64,000 bases of DNA from Thermoplasmatales archaeon (GCA_014874365.1 JACWAH010000007.1:42358-106357); one strand, 5' to 3'. Shown: positions 38,445 through 47,620, counted from the first letter of the stretch. Program-made: numbers and translations. Notes: generated by a model from the letters alone, not told the origin.

Positions 38445-39177
38445 CTCTTATCCAGTCGTATCCTTCTTCTTCTATCTTCAGGGAAATTGAGTTGTCGCCT
38501 TCCATCGCGATTTTGCCGTCAATGAGAATGTGCACAAACTGCGGTTCAATGTCCTTCAAAATCCTCTGGTAGTGCGTGATGATAAGGAACCCAACTTCCT
38601 GGTTGTAATATTCCTTTATCTCCTCCGCAACCATCTTCAGTGCGTCAACGTCCAGCCCTGAATCGATTTCATCAAGGATGACTATCTTCGGCCTGAGAAT
38701 AACCATCTGCAGTATCTCAAACCTTTTCCTTTCCCCACCAGAAAAACCGTCGTTGACCGATCTGGAGATGAAAGACTCGTCCAGCCCGACCTTCTTCATG
38801 TGAAGTTTCATCTTGTCATAAAATTCCTGAATCGTCATCTTCTCATTTGGGTGAACCTGATTATATGCAGTTCTCAGGAAGGTGGAAAGTTTCACACCCT
38901 GAACTGCTACCGGATTCTGGAATGCGAGGAACAGCCCGGCTCTCGCTCTCTCTTCCGGATACTTCCCTACAAGTTCCACTCCATCAAGCTTTACTGACCC
39001 TCCAGTCACCTGGTAATTCGGGTGGCCCATCAGCACATAACCGAGGGTACTCTTGCCTGCACCGTTGGGTCCCATTAATGCGTGTATTTCGCCACCATTA
39101 ACTGTCAGGGATACCCCATTCAACAGTTGTTTATCCTCGACCCTTGCTGAGAGGTCACTGATTTCGAGTTTAGACAT
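38437..39177 (-). CDS. sufC: SufC, ABC-type ATPase of Fe-S assembly
   Basis: 246 aa. Walker A GPNGAGKST, signature FSGGERKRFEIL, Walker B VILDEIDSGLD and switch histidine in ITHYQR. First gene of the suf operon; a TTTAAATA box (39201-39208) centres about 27 bp before the ATG, indicating a leaderless message. Confidence 0.96.
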   Translation of the reverse strand: MSKLEISDLSARVEDKQLLNGVSLTVNGGEIHALMGPNGAGKSTLGYVLMGHPNYQVTGGSVKLDGVELVGKYPEERARAGLFLAFQNPVAVQGVKLSTFLRTAYNQVHPNEKMTIQEFYDKMKLHMKKVGLDESFISRSVNDGFSGGERKRFEILQMVILRPKIVILDEIDSGLDVDALKMVAEEIKEYYNQEVGFLIITHYQRILKDIEPQFVHILIDGKIAMEGDNSISLKIEEEGYDWIRGV

Positions 39178-39200
39178 GCATCTCTTTAATCGTCATAACG

Positions 39201-39208
39201 TATTTAAA
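39201..39208 (-). promoter_or_regulatory. TATA box of suf operon
   Basis: TTTAAATA on this strand, centred about 27 bp before the sufC ATG, within the 87-nt gap shared with the divergent SufR-like gene. A plus-strand TTTTTAATAA at 39221-39230 may serve the regulator. Confidence 0.45.
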
Positions 39209-39264
39209 CAATTTTGTATGTTTTTAATAACTAAATTCATATACCATCCAGCATTGTTCTGTTA

Positions 39265-39930
39265 TTGATAGAGTCGGACGACAGTTTGATTGAGTCAGTA
39301 TTCGGCGGAGCGAAGGCTTCCGTTCTCGATGCCCTGTGCAGGGAAGAAAAGAGCATGGACGAACTGTCAGAACTGCTCAGGATCAACAAGAATGCAGTCA
39401 AGGAACACATGGATTACCTCGAAAGAAGAGGTTACGTGAAATCATTTTTCAGGCATTCAGCCAGGGGGCGGCCAAGAAAATTTTTCGAGCTGACGGAAAG
39501 AGGGTATGAGCTTTTTCCTAAGAAATACGGCATGTTCGCTTCCTTAATGGTTGAGGCATTGGAGGAAGAGCTTGGGCCGGAAAAGGTGAACGACCTTCTG
39601 GATAAAGTTGCAGTCAAAATCCTGAGGAACTCAACTGGAGATCTGGAAGGGGGTGCTGAAATTGGCAGGGAGGATAAGCTCAAGCGACTGGACAGTTTCG
39701 TTACCACGCTGAACAGGCTGGGATATTACGCCAGGCTTGAGGTATCAGACAATGTAGCCAGGATAATAAGAAATAACTGCGTTTTCTATGAGGTTGCTAA
39801 GCATCATTCCGGGAAGATTTGCGGTATACTGGAGTCCGATATCATTAAGAAATCCACAAATTCAGAATTTTCCATAGTGGAGAAATTCACAGAAGGGTCC
39901 AAGAAATGCGTTGTTGAACTCCAGTTGTGA
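39265..39930 (+). CDS. SufR-like winged-helix Fe-S-sensing regulator
   Basis: 221 aa, TTG start. N-terminal winged helix (MDELSELLRINKNAVKEHMDYLERRGYV; wing with SARGRPRKFFELTERG). C-terminal domain has cysteines at 172, 186 and 215, spaced like the cluster ligands of SufR (C-x13-C then a later C). Divergent from sufC across an 87-nt gap, the position of sufR in cyanobacteria and other archaea, so repression of suf and itself when clusters are plentiful is likely. Confidence 0.82.
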   Translation: MIESDDSLIESVFGGAKASVLDALCREEKSMDELSELLRINKNAVKEHMDYLERRGYVKSFFRHSARGRPRKFFELTERGYELFPKKYGMFASLMVEALEEELGPEKVNDLLDKVAVKILRNSTGDLEGGAEIGREDKLKRLDSFVTTLNRLGYYARLEVSDNVARIIRNNCVFYEVAKHHSGKICGILESDIIKKSTNSEFSIVEKFTEGSKKCVVELQL

Positions 39931-40010
39931 GGCTCCGGTTTGCAGGAATCTTGCCACACCGGTTTAAAGTGAACTTCAACCCAAACTTTTGAAATTTACC
40001 TGCATACCAG

Positions 40011-41513
40011 TCACTGGTAAGCAGGATCCTCAGAGTTGTTTGTGAAAGTATAGAAGTATTCCTCGGGTTTCTGTGAAAGAGTGGATTCAGACGACACTGC
40101 AGACTGGAGGTTCCCATAACTCTTCTTTATCTTTTCCTCAACCGGCAGGTAAAGTTTCAGTGCTTCCGTAACGTGTGCGGGTTCTATGATCTTTGATCCT
40201 TCTATGAAGGCTATATCGCCTGATACTCTTACAAGACCACCCATCTCCCTCAATCTCAGGGTAAGTGCATTTTCCTTCTTGTCGACTATCCTGGCTCTCC
40301 TCTTTCCTTCCTCTATGACCATAACCATCGCTTCCACACTCATTGGCGGAATTCTTCCATCTACAGCGATTTCCTGCGCAATGAACTGCATGTACTTGAA
40401 TCGCCCAGGTTGCGTATCCTGCATTGAAGTTTCCATCAGCACTTCATATCCGTTTCCAAGAATTCTCGATCTCAGTGGGCTCAGAATTGACTGAAGGTCC
40501 TGTATGTTACAAGCAGCGACTAAGATGAAGTCGCATGGAACCCTGTCCACTCTAACGCTCGCCCCCGCGCTTTGGGGGTTTCTCCCGGATATTGGGAAAG
40601 CCTTCTCCTGCATCGCAGTCAGTATGTATCTCTGCAGCGGTCCCAAGTGCGTGATTTCGTCTATGAACAGAACCCCTTCGTGGGATTCGTGAATTGAACC
40701 GGCAATCACTCTTTCATATGGAAGAGTCCCAAGCTGCGGATGACTTCCATAGGGATCGTGCCTTACGTCCCCAAGCAACTCCGTTTCGCTTGCTCCTGTT
40801 GCAAGGACGAACGGGTTTCTTTCCAGGGGAACAATGACCTTGCTCGGATTCTTTTTCTCAACCTTCCTTCGTCTTTCAAGGGTCCTCTCATCTAACAACC
40901 GGACAAGATCTCCTGCCCTTTCATACACCACGATTTCAGATCTATCGCCAACCTTTCTGGTGGAAGTGACTCTTTCCTGATTATTCTGCACTCCGAAAGC
41001 AGCGCCTATGACGTTGAATACGTCTCCGAATGGCCCCTGGCTGGGACCCTGCTGCGACTTCTGGGATGAACAATGAGGACACACAGCTTCGGTGTAGGCA
41101 GAATAAAGTCCGCATTTTGGACATCTGTATCCAAGCCTTTCTGCAACGGAGGGGGGGACCTGCTTTGGATCGGAAAGGTAACCTTCGGTTGAGAAGCTCT
41201 CTTCCCTTTCTGCCAGTATTTCTTCAGAAGTCTTGATCTCGAAGAAGGGTCTCTCCGGCAACTGTGGGTTATGAACGACTCGAATTTCCTGTTGTGGCCT
41301 CTGTATGTAAAACGAGAGTGCCTGTGCAACCATGGACTTGCCAATTCCTGGTGGTCCAACGAGCAGGAGGTTCCTTCTCTGCTTGGCAGCAACAACGGCG
41401 AGCTTGACAGCTTCCGGCTGTCCGATTACTCTCTCGAGCGGAGAAGTTGGGATGCTTACGTTTGAGGAATCCCTTATTTCAGAATCGTCTGCATTCAGTG
41501 ACGTTGATCCCAA
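40011..41513 (-). CDS. LonB-like AAA+ ATPase without protease domain
   Basis: 500 aa. Walker A GPPGIGKS near residue 54, a zinc-ribbon insertion (CPKC...CPHC, about 130-149), Walker B GVLFIDEI and sensor region VAACNIQD; a helical lid ends near 450. It resembles archaeal Lon-type ATPases, but no Lon Ser-Lys protease domain or membrane anchor follows; the C-terminal 40 residues are low complexity. Start lies within dnaG's 3' end (19-nt overlap), suggesting a link to DNA or RNA transactions. Confidence 0.78.
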   Translation of the reverse strand: MGSTSLNADDSEIRDSSNVSIPTSPLERVIGQPEAVKLAVVAAKQRRNLLLVGPPGIGKSMVAQALSFYIQRPQQEIRVVHNPQLPERPFFEIKTSEEILAEREESFSTEGYLSDPKQVPPSVAERLGYRCPKCGLYSAYTEAVCPHCSSQKSQQGPSQGPFGDVFNVIGAAFGVQNNQERVTSTRKVGDRSEIVVYERAGDLVRLLDERTLERRRKVEKKNPSKVIVPLERNPFVLATGASETELLGDVRHDPYGSHPQLGTLPYERVIAGSIHESHEGVLFIDEITHLGPLQRYILTAMQEKAFPISGRNPQSAGASVRVDRVPCDFILVAACNIQDLQSILSPLRSRILGNGYEVLMETSMQDTQPGRFKYMQFIAQEIAVDGRIPPMSVEAMVMVIEEGKRRARIVDKKENALTLRLREMGGLVRVSGDIAFIEGSKIIEPAHVTEALKLYLPVEEKIKKSYGNLQSAVSSESTLSQKPEEYFYTFTNNSEDPAYQ

Positions 41514-42865
41514 GTGACCACCCTCATTTCTGCGGGTTTCTTAGTAACATGGCCCAGTCTTACCCCATAAATGTTCTTTATTCCTGCATTCAGGGCTGAA
41601 TCTATGAGCCTCTGTGAAACGACGCCACCAGAGATAATCGTGTTCCCATCACTTACCCCGGTGAGTTTATCTACAGCTTCAGCAAGCGGAATGCTGGCTA
41701 CTACCTTTCCGTCATTGGAATAGACTTCCAGAAGTTTTTCCTTTAGAAGATATTCTGCCCTGGTTTCAATAAACCGCGAGTTCTGGAGATCGATTACTCC
41801 ATTCTCCTGCACCTTTTCTACCTGTACTTTGACTTCTGCATCCCCTTCCTTAACGTGTGAAGGTTCGTTATTTTCCTTTTCTTTCACGGTTCGCACGTAC
41901 TCTTCGACGGTTTCCCCATGATCAGGTAAATCGGGCGTTTCACTTACTGATTTCTTTGGGGGGCTAATAACAGTTCCAGACTTCTCGCTCTGGTTCTTCT
42001 GGTTAAGCTCCTTGAGTTCACCAGACATACCCTTCATAGAAAGGTATTGCGCTATTGGCATCTTGTATCTCAAAGCCTTGACGATCTGTTTATAGGTCAG
42101 TTCCTCGACTTCCGTTCCAGGAGGAGCCCTTGAAACAAAATCAATGTCAGCTACCTGCAGCATCTCCTTCAGGATAAGGTCTCCGCCACGGTCTCCGTCA
42201 AGGAATATAATTACAGTTCTCTCTTTTGAGAGATCCTGTACGGTCTTTGGAATGTTAGTTCCCTGAACCGCGATTGTGTTCTTAATCCCATATTTAAGGA
42301 GGTTAAGGACATCGTTCCTTCCTTCCACGACTATTATTGAATCTGAATCCTTGATTGCTGGTCCTGCGGGCAGTTTTTCCTCGCCAAAAGAAATGATTTC
42401 AGCTCTTTCAACTTCTTCCCTCACGGACTGGACTATACTCTCGGAAATGTTCTTTCCGCTCTGGGACATCTTCTTGTAAAGCGATTCTGCCCTCTCTATG
42501 ACTTTCTGCCTCTTCTGCACCCTCACATCTTCAAGGGATTCAACATCAATCTTGGCTTTGCATGGTCCGATTCGGTCAATTGTTTCAAGTGCAGCAGCGA
42601 GTATTGAGCTTTCAACCTGGTCAAGGCTAGACGGGATAAGCACTGTACCTTCCGTCCTTCCTTTCTTGCTGTCGATCTCAACTTCTATTCTTCCTATCCT
42701 GCCTCCCTTCTGGAGGTCCCTCAGGTCGAGTTCTTCTCCCAATAATCCTTCTGTTTGCCCAAAAATTGCCCCAACTACGTCAGGTTTTTCTACTACTCCG
42801 TCCGCTGTAATCCTTACTTTGATCATATATTTTGTTAGATTTGGATCTACGTTCATTGTATTCAC
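41495..42865 (-). CDS. dnaG: Archaeal DnaG-type primase
   Basis: 456 aa. Central Toprim domain: VVEGRNDVLNLLKYG with catalytic Glu, and FLDGDRGG with the Asp pair. Charged low-complexity linker at about 285-345, then a conserved C-terminal domain. In archaea DnaG also associates with the exosome as an RNA-binding subunit, which fits the exosome operon elsewhere in the window. Confidence 0.94.
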   Translation of the reverse strand: MNTMNVDPNLTKYMIKVRITADGVVEKPDVVGAIFGQTEGLLGEELDLRDLQKGGRIGRIEVEIDSKKGRTEGTVLIPSSLDQVESSILAAALETIDRIGPCKAKIDVESLEDVRVQKRQKVIERAESLYKKMSQSGKNISESIVQSVREEVERAEIISFGEEKLPAGPAIKDSDSIIVVEGRNDVLNLLKYGIKNTIAVQGTNIPKTVQDLSKERTVIIFLDGDRGGDLILKEMLQVADIDFVSRAPPGTEVEELTYKQIVKALRYKMPIAQYLSMKGMSGELKELNQKNQSEKSGTVISPPKKSVSETPDLPDHGETVEEYVRTVKEKENNEPSHVKEGDAEVKVQVEKVQENGVIDLQNSRFIETRAEYLLKEKLLEVYSNDGKVVASIPLAEAVDKLTGVSDGNTIISGGVVSQRLIDSALNAGIKNIYGVRLGHVTKKPAEMRVVTWDQRH

Positions 42866-42963
42866 CTATGCATTTATTTTGTATGAATTTCGGTAAATGA
42901 CTTGTTTTATCCGCACTCACCATTCTTAAAACTGATTTCTAAAGAATATTTAATCTATTCGTT

Positions 42964-42989
42964 ATTTTATTAATTAAAGTTAATAAAAT
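42964..42989. repeat. AT-rich inverted repeat between dnaG and nfo-like gene
   Basis: Perfect 10-bp arms ATTTTATTAA and TTAATAAAAT separated by TTAAAG, in the 358-nt AT-rich gap 42866-43223. On the dnaG side it may act in promoter control. The gap contains no gene that I can see. Confidence 0.5.
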
Positions 42990-43192
42990 CATTGCTGATG
43001 CAGTGATATCAATTCTGTATATGCCGGTGTCTAGACCTGATGCAAAATCCATTTCACTGGCATTGGATCCGCGATTGATATATCAAAATAAAAATGGTCA
43101 AGGGCGTTGGCAGTAATGATTCCCTTTAGTTTGTTTAGAATTAATTTGAAGTGAACTGGTTTTTTACTCTTGCTGTACCATAGCGATCTGAT

Positions 43193-43200
43193 TATATAAT
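43193..43200 (+). promoter_or_regulatory. TATA box of the endonuclease IV-like operon
   Basis: TTATATAA, centred about 27 bp before the ATG at 43224, predicting a leaderless transcript. Confidence 0.5.
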
Positions 43201-43223
43201 TTTAAATCATTGGCTCCTGTATT

Positions 43224-44243
43224 ATGATCAGGTTTGGTATAGCCGGTATTCCTCTTACGAGCAAAGGAAGAACCCTTGTCGATTCGATTATAGACTCGCA
43301 TATGCTTGGCCTGAATGCGCTGGAAGTACAGCTTCTCCGCGTCAATGTTGAGGAGGTACCAGCAGTGGACTACTCAGGGATGTACCCGAAGGATGTTGAT
43401 GATTCAATCATTGTGAACATCCTCAGGCCTGATGACAATGGTAATTACCAGAGCATAGGAATTGACACCCAGATCGAGTCAGAGGACATTCTACAGGAAC
43501 TCTTCTGGAACATGGCAAAGAATTATGATGAGATGACTGAGGGAGGGAAGATAGCGAAAGAACTGGATGTCCAGCTTTCTCTACATGCCCCGTATTACAT
43601 GGACCTGCTTTCTTCGGAGGGTATATCCGAGAAATCGTACGATCACATCAAGTGGGCACTCACCATTGGCAGGACAATGGGTGCGAGGAGGGTAATAACC
43701 CATACCGGCTTCTACAGGGGAAGCAAGAAGGAGAGCCTTAATAAGGCACAGAAGGTATATTCCAGGATCACCGAAGAATTCTCACATTCCAAGGGGTTTC
43801 CCTACGTTGGAGTTGAAACTTCAGGAAAACCTGAATTATTCGGAAATACTGCAGAACTTATATCGCTGTCAAAGAAAGTGGAGGCTATTGAACCCATACT
43901 CAATTTCCCTCACGTTCATTCGCTGGCAGGCGGTAGCCTGACAGACGTGGCAAGTTTCGAGGCAATTATTTCAGAATACTCAAAGCATGCGAAGCAGGAC
44001 CTGTATGCTGAGTTTTCAGGTGTGGAGCACAAGGACGGAAGCGAGATCAAGATGACTGCAATCAAGCACGGAGACCTCAAGTTCGAGACCCTGTCCGAAT
44101 ACCTGCAGGATTATCCCGGTGACATGACCCTCATATCGATGTCCCCCCTGCTTGAGCACGATGCCCAGTATATGAACGTGATTTTCCTTAGAACCATTGC
44201 CAAGAGGATGCAGAGAAAAACCACACTGAAAGCCGGAGCGTGA
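43224..44243 (+). CDS. Endonuclease IV-like TIM-barrel protein
   Basis: 339 aa of the xylose-isomerase-like/AP endonuclease family 2. Segments LSLHAPYYMDL, ARRVITHTGFYRG, VGVETSGKPELFG and FPHVHSLAGG correspond to the zinc-binding His/Glu positions of Nfo. Longer than bacterial Nfo (about 280 aa) and diverged, so abasic-site activity is likely but not certain. First of a three-gene run with the small protein and mevalonate 3-kinase. Confidence 0.8.
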   Translation: MIRFGIAGIPLTSKGRTLVDSIIDSHMLGLNALEVQLLRVNVEEVPAVDYSGMYPKDVDDSIIVNILRPDDNGNYQSIGIDTQIESEDILQELFWNMAKNYDEMTEGGKIAKELDVQLSLHAPYYMDLLSSEGISEKSYDHIKWALTIGRTMGARRVITHTGFYRGSKKESLNKAQKVYSRITEEFSHSKGFPYVGVETSGKPELFGNTAELISLSKKVEAIEPILNFPHVHSLAGGSLTDVASFEAIISEYSKHAKQDLYAEFSGVEHKDGSEIKMTAIKHGDLKFETLSEYLQDYPGDMTLISMSPLLEHDAQYMNVIFLRTIAKRMQRKTTLKAGA

Positions 44244-44247
44244 TCAA

Positions 44248-44535
44248 TTGAGGTATTATCCAGTTAAGAGGAGAATGGAAGTTTCCCCGGATTTCATTCT
44301 TCAAAATGCTAAGAAATCGTTCGGTTCAGCTACGCTTGAAGGGGGCATTGTAAATGCCGAATTTCCCTGTCTTAAATCCATAAAAGCCTGGATGGAGAAC
44401 GGGAAGCTCAGTGTTGAAACAGTAGCTGACAAATGCGCTGACCCGATGGAATCCATACGAAGGTTCAACCAGTTTATAGAGGACGTTACCGGATACACTA
44501 CCAAAGAAAGAAAAAAATTGATGTCCAAGGTCTGA
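44248..44535 (+). CDS. Small conserved protein, Thermoplasmata-type
   Basis: 95 aa, TTG start, 4 nt after the upstream gene and 4 nt before the next. Begins MRYYPVKRRMEVSPDF and ends TTKERKKLMSKV. I think it belongs to a small Thermoplasmata-restricted domain family (possibly DUF5611), function unknown. Confidence 0.65.
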   Translation: MRYYPVKRRMEVSPDFILQNAKKSFGSATLEGGIVNAEFPCLKSIKAWMENGKLSVETVADKCADPMESIRRFNQFIEDVTGYTTKERKKLMSKV

Positions 44536-44539
44536 AGAA

Positions 44540-45517
44540 ATGCCCGGATATTTTTGCGAAGCGAAGGCTTATCCAACCATCGGGTTGATCCTCCTGGGCG
44601 GGATATCCAACAATGTCGAAAGGATGCCGCTTCATGATTCTGCAGGCTTCGCTTACACCCTTGCGGATGATTCTGCAGGTTATGTATCCACAAGAGTCCT
44701 TTCTTCCCACATCTGGCAGGGATTCGTTAACGGGAAGGAGATTGATGCCAGCGATAGCAGGTCGCCTTTCAAGGTGATCCGGCAGTATTACGACTCGATG
44801 AGGAGGCCGGATGCCTCTTCTCATGACTCTGCATTTTCGTTTTACTCGGAAAACATTGGAATCCTGAGCGGGAGTTCCGACGCCGCTGCTGCCTCATTCG
44901 GGAAGTGCATAGAGGAATTCTCCCGGGAGGCACTTGACAGGTCACAATTGGAGAACAAGCTTCGTGGAATCTCCGAAAGCGTGGGAAGGAGCCTCAAAGG
45001 CGGGTTGACCTGTACCATCAAACAAGAAGGTAATATGGTCACGGAAAAGCTGCTTGACGCTGAAAGCTTCTCCAATTATCGAGTAGTCGGGTGCAATTTC
45101 TCCGTTGCAAGGAACCCTTCCGATAACATTCATTCAAATATAGTCAAGGACCCGGATTATGGAGAGAGGATTAAGACCGCAAAATCGAGGGTTGAAAAGA
45201 TCCGAAAACTGGCTGAAACAGATGATGTCAAGGGTATTTTTGAACTTGCAGAGAAGGATACAGAAGATTACCACAGGATAATCGAAAGGTGCGGAGTCAC
45301 GGTAATTACGCCTGAGATGCGAAAACTGATAAACTTCATCACAGAGCTGAAAAAGGAGATCTGGGTCACCTACATCGTTACCGGTGGTTCCAACGTATTC
45401 GCCGTTGTGGACAAAAATTCCACCGGCATCATCATTGATAATGCAAAGAAGTTCGGTTTCCTTCCCCATATTTTGAAAGTTGCAGGATCACCTGTCACTG
45501 TAAGCAAGAATTTCTGA
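44540..45517 (+). CDS. Mevalonate 3-kinase
   Basis: 325 aa, diphosphomevalonate-decarboxylase fold of the GHMP kinases. AYPTIGLILLGGISN at the start and ILSGSSDAAAAS match the characterised Thermoplasma acidophilum mevalonate 3-kinase (Ta1305) as I remember it, as do ARNPSDNIHSNIV and TYIVTGGSNVFAVV. It phosphorylates mevalonate at the 3-OH in the Thermoplasma-type mevalonate route that avoids mevalonate 5-phosphate at this step. The related bisphosphate decarboxylase is the main alternative. Confidence 0.82.
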   Translation: MPGYFCEAKAYPTIGLILLGGISNNVERMPLHDSAGFAYTLADDSAGYVSTRVLSSHIWQGFVNGKEIDASDSRSPFKVIRQYYDSMRRPDASSHDSAFSFYSENIGILSGSSDAAAASFGKCIEEFSREALDRSQLENKLRGISESVGRSLKGGLTCTIKQEGNMVTEKLLDAESFSNYRVVGCNFSVARNPSDNIHSNIVKDPDYGERIKTAKSRVEKIRKLAETDDVKGIFELAEKDTEDYHRIIERCGVTVITPEMRKLINFITELKKEIWVTYIVTGGSNVFAVVDKNSTGIIIDNAKKFGFLPHILKVAGSPVTVSKNF

Positions 45518-45529
45518 TCCCAGGATAAA

Positions 45530-46294
45530 TCACTTCTTATTTTTCTCCCTGGTAGGTATCTTGTTAGTAACATACAGCACAGTTCCCATTGCAGCAACGG
45601 AAACGATAAGGTAAAAGTAGGAATTTGCCGGCGCTGGATTTTCTTGATTGGCAAGGTGTAACTCCCACATTGGCCATAGCTTGATTAAACCAAACCAGGG
45701 GATGTCCAGAACCGCTTCGCCGACGATTTCACCGTACTTGACAGGTGGATCAAAGAAGCCCAGGACCTGATCCTGATCCGCAACCGGTGCTGGGTTAAGC
45801 GTACTGTTTCCGAGATTGAAATCCCCGCAGGTAATGAAGCCGGACATGCCGCGGATGCTGTTAAGTTCTACGACGAGGTTCTTTCCTGAATATCCTATAT
45901 TTTTTAATGTGATGTTATTTGGGTTGATCTGGATCCATGGCTGTCCAGTGTATCCGTAGACTATGGGATTAGAACCGTTCCATCCAAGGTAGAACATAGC
46001 CCTGTGGATAATCTGATGTCCGCCGTAATCATAAATGATCACGTTCCCATATTCTCCGAAAGACTGGTAGCCAGATTCAGAACCGTTAACATAGGTCTCT
46101 ATGCTGCCTGCGGAAACAACCTTCTTGATGTATACCAGATCTCCTGTTGTGATAACGCCCGGTTCCCAGCTGCCTGAGTGCTGCATGCTTCCAGATGAGA
46201 CCACTGACACCGGAGGCCAGACACCAGAATATAGGGTAATGCCAAGAAAAACGGTGATAATGACCGCTATGGTTATGATTCCTGACTTCTTCAT
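45530..46294 (-). CDS. Archaeal signal peptidase I (S26B)
   Basis: 254 aa. N-terminal membrane helix (6-26), then VSSGSMQHS with the nucleophilic serine and HQIIHRAMFYLGW with the catalytic histidine that replaces the bacterial lysine. A second C-terminal helix (about 223-243) and a basic tail follow. Cleaves Sec signal peptides outside the membrane. Confidence 0.9.
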   Translation of the reverse strand: MKKSGIITIAVIITVFLGITLYSGVWPPVSVVSSGSMQHSGSWEPGVITTGDLVYIKKVVSAGSIETYVNGSESGYQSFGEYGNVIIYDYGGHQIIHRAMFYLGWNGSNPIVYGYTGQPWIQINPNNITLKNIGYSGKNLVVELNSIRGMSGFITCGDFNLGNSTLNPAPVADQDQVLGFFDPPVKYGEIVGEAVLDIPWFGLIKLWPMWELHLANQENPAPANSYFYLIVSVAAMGTVLYVTNKIPTREKNKK

Positions 46295-46308
46295 CTAACC
46301 TTAACGGT

Positions 46309-46572
46309 TCAGAACTTTATTCCAGTTAGAGTCTTGGTTTCCAGTATGCCGGGAATGTTCCTTATCTTCTTGACTATGGTTTCCTCTATTTCCGCAAAAT
46401 TTTTCTTTTCAAGTTTTGCAATCATGTCGTACTCCCCAAAAAGAGTATACACTTCCACTACACCATCAACTCCGGTAAGCATCTGGTTCACTTCTAATTC
46501 CTTTCCTGGCAATGTGTTTACCAATACGTAAGCTATGTCCAATTTGGATCGGCTTGTAATAGTCAATGTCAA
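46309..46572 (-). CDS. Stand-alone Lrp/AsnC ligand-binding (RAM) domain
   Basis: 87 aa, no helix-turn-helix. Core AYVLVNTLPGKE...LFGEYDMIAKL...ETKTLTGIKF, close paralogue of the 22190-22423 gene. The nine-residue N-terminal extension begins MTLTITSRS; translation may start later. Beside a LysE-type exporter, divergent, which suggests amino acid sensing. Confidence 0.88.
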   Translation of the reverse strand: MTLTITSRSKLDIAYVLVNTLPGKELEVNQMLTGVDGVVEVYTLFGEYDMIAKLEKKNFAEIEETIVKKIRNIPGILETKTLTGIKF

Positions 46573-46633
46573 ATATTAACCTATCTCATTTAATCAAAAC
46601 AGTCTTTTATATGTTCCAGCAATTATTCACAGA

Positions 46634-47212
46634 TTGTTTGCTTATACGGTACTGCTTGGCATAGCTCTTGGGATATCCCTCGCCGGTCCTCCCGGCCCTA
46701 TAACTTCCATTATTGTAATTAGGTCCAGGACCAGTGCATTGTCGGGTTTTGTGGTAGGACTGGGTGCCATGACAGCAGATTTTTCACTTATGCTGGTCGT
46801 ATTCACTTTCTACAGCCTCTTTTCAACTTACAACATTGACTTTTACCTTTATCCGTTAGGGGCCACAGTATTCGCGTTTATGGGTGTTCTAATCCTCAAA
46901 TCGGCGGAAGGATCAAAAGCTTACCTGCAGGGAAACGGATATCTGCTGGGACTTGAACTGGGCCTGATCAATCCTTTCCAGGTCGCATGGTGGGCAGGCG
47001 CAGGATTGAGCGTACTTGAAAAATTTGGGATACTCCCCTTCTATTTCCTGTTCCTGGGAATAATAATCTGGATCGCATTCCTATCATTCACCATATTCAG
47101 GAGCGTGCTGAAGTATGGAAAGAGGCTGTCTGAGGCTCTCAGGGTTTCCGGTGCAATTGTCCAGCTTGCGTTCTCCGCGATTTTCCTTTACCTGTGGGTG
47201 TTAATTCTTTGA
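46634..47212 (+). CDS. LysE/RhtB-family amino acid exporter
   Basis: 192 aa, six membrane segments, TTG start. The opening LGIALGISLAGPPGPITSIIV is the LysE signature (AxxPGP-like), then a GLELGLINPFQVAWWAG repeat. Divergent from the RAM-domain gene 61 nt away; the two could form a sensor-exporter pair. Confidence 0.85.
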   Translation: MFAYTVLLGIALGISLAGPPGPITSIIVIRSRTSALSGFVVGLGAMTADFSLMLVVFTFYSLFSTYNIDFYLYPLGATVFAFMGVLILKSAEGSKAYLQGNGYLLGLELGLINPFQVAWWAGAGLSVLEKFGILPFYFLFLGIIIWIAFLSFTIFRSVLKYGKRLSEALRVSGAIVQLAFSAIFLYLWVLIL

Positions 47213-47261
47213 AGGATTCAACCAGGATCTGATGATCTCCTTCACTGGAAAACCTTAAATT

Positions 47262-47450
47262 GTGAGTTTCAATCGACAGCAAGTGGCCGAGAAGAAAAAT
47301 GAAGGATTCCAGTCTGGTGCTGGTCTAATCAGATATTTTGAGGAGGAGGAAATTAATGGACCTGCACTCGATCCGAAACTCGTTATCTACTTGGGCATCA
47401 TGGTTGCCGTAATCGTTGAGCTAATCTCGAAATTCTGGCCGATAACCTAA
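47262..47450 (+). CDS. Preprotein translocase subunit Sec61-beta (SecG-like)
   Basis: 62 aa, GTG start. GFQSGAGLIRYFEEEEINGPALDP is the archaeal Sec-beta cytosolic signature, followed by one C-terminal membrane helix (LVIYLGIMVAVIVELIS). Confidence 0.92.
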   Translation: MSFNRQQVAEKKNEGFQSGAGLIRYFEEEEINGPALDPKLVIYLGIMVAVIVELISKFWPIT

Positions 47451-47545
47451 GAGGACGATTGTCAACCTCACACTCCTGATCGTCTGGACTACATCGTTTT
47501 GGTTGAGCAAAATAATAAATTCCAATTGTTAATCTGGCGCGAAAA

Positions 47546-47620
47546 GCTCCGGTGGTGTAGCACGGTCAAGCATAAGGGACTCTCAATCCCTCGACTCGGG
47601 TCCAAATCCCGGCCGGAGCA
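47546..47620 (+). tRNA. tRNA-Glu (CTC)
   Basis: 75 nt, intronless. Acceptor GCTCCGG/CCGGAGC, discriminator A. Anticodon stem AGGGA/TCCCT around CTCTCAA gives anticodon CTC. AATAATAAATT upstream (near 47510) is a likely TATA box. It marks the left edge of the gene-decay region. Confidence 0.94.
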
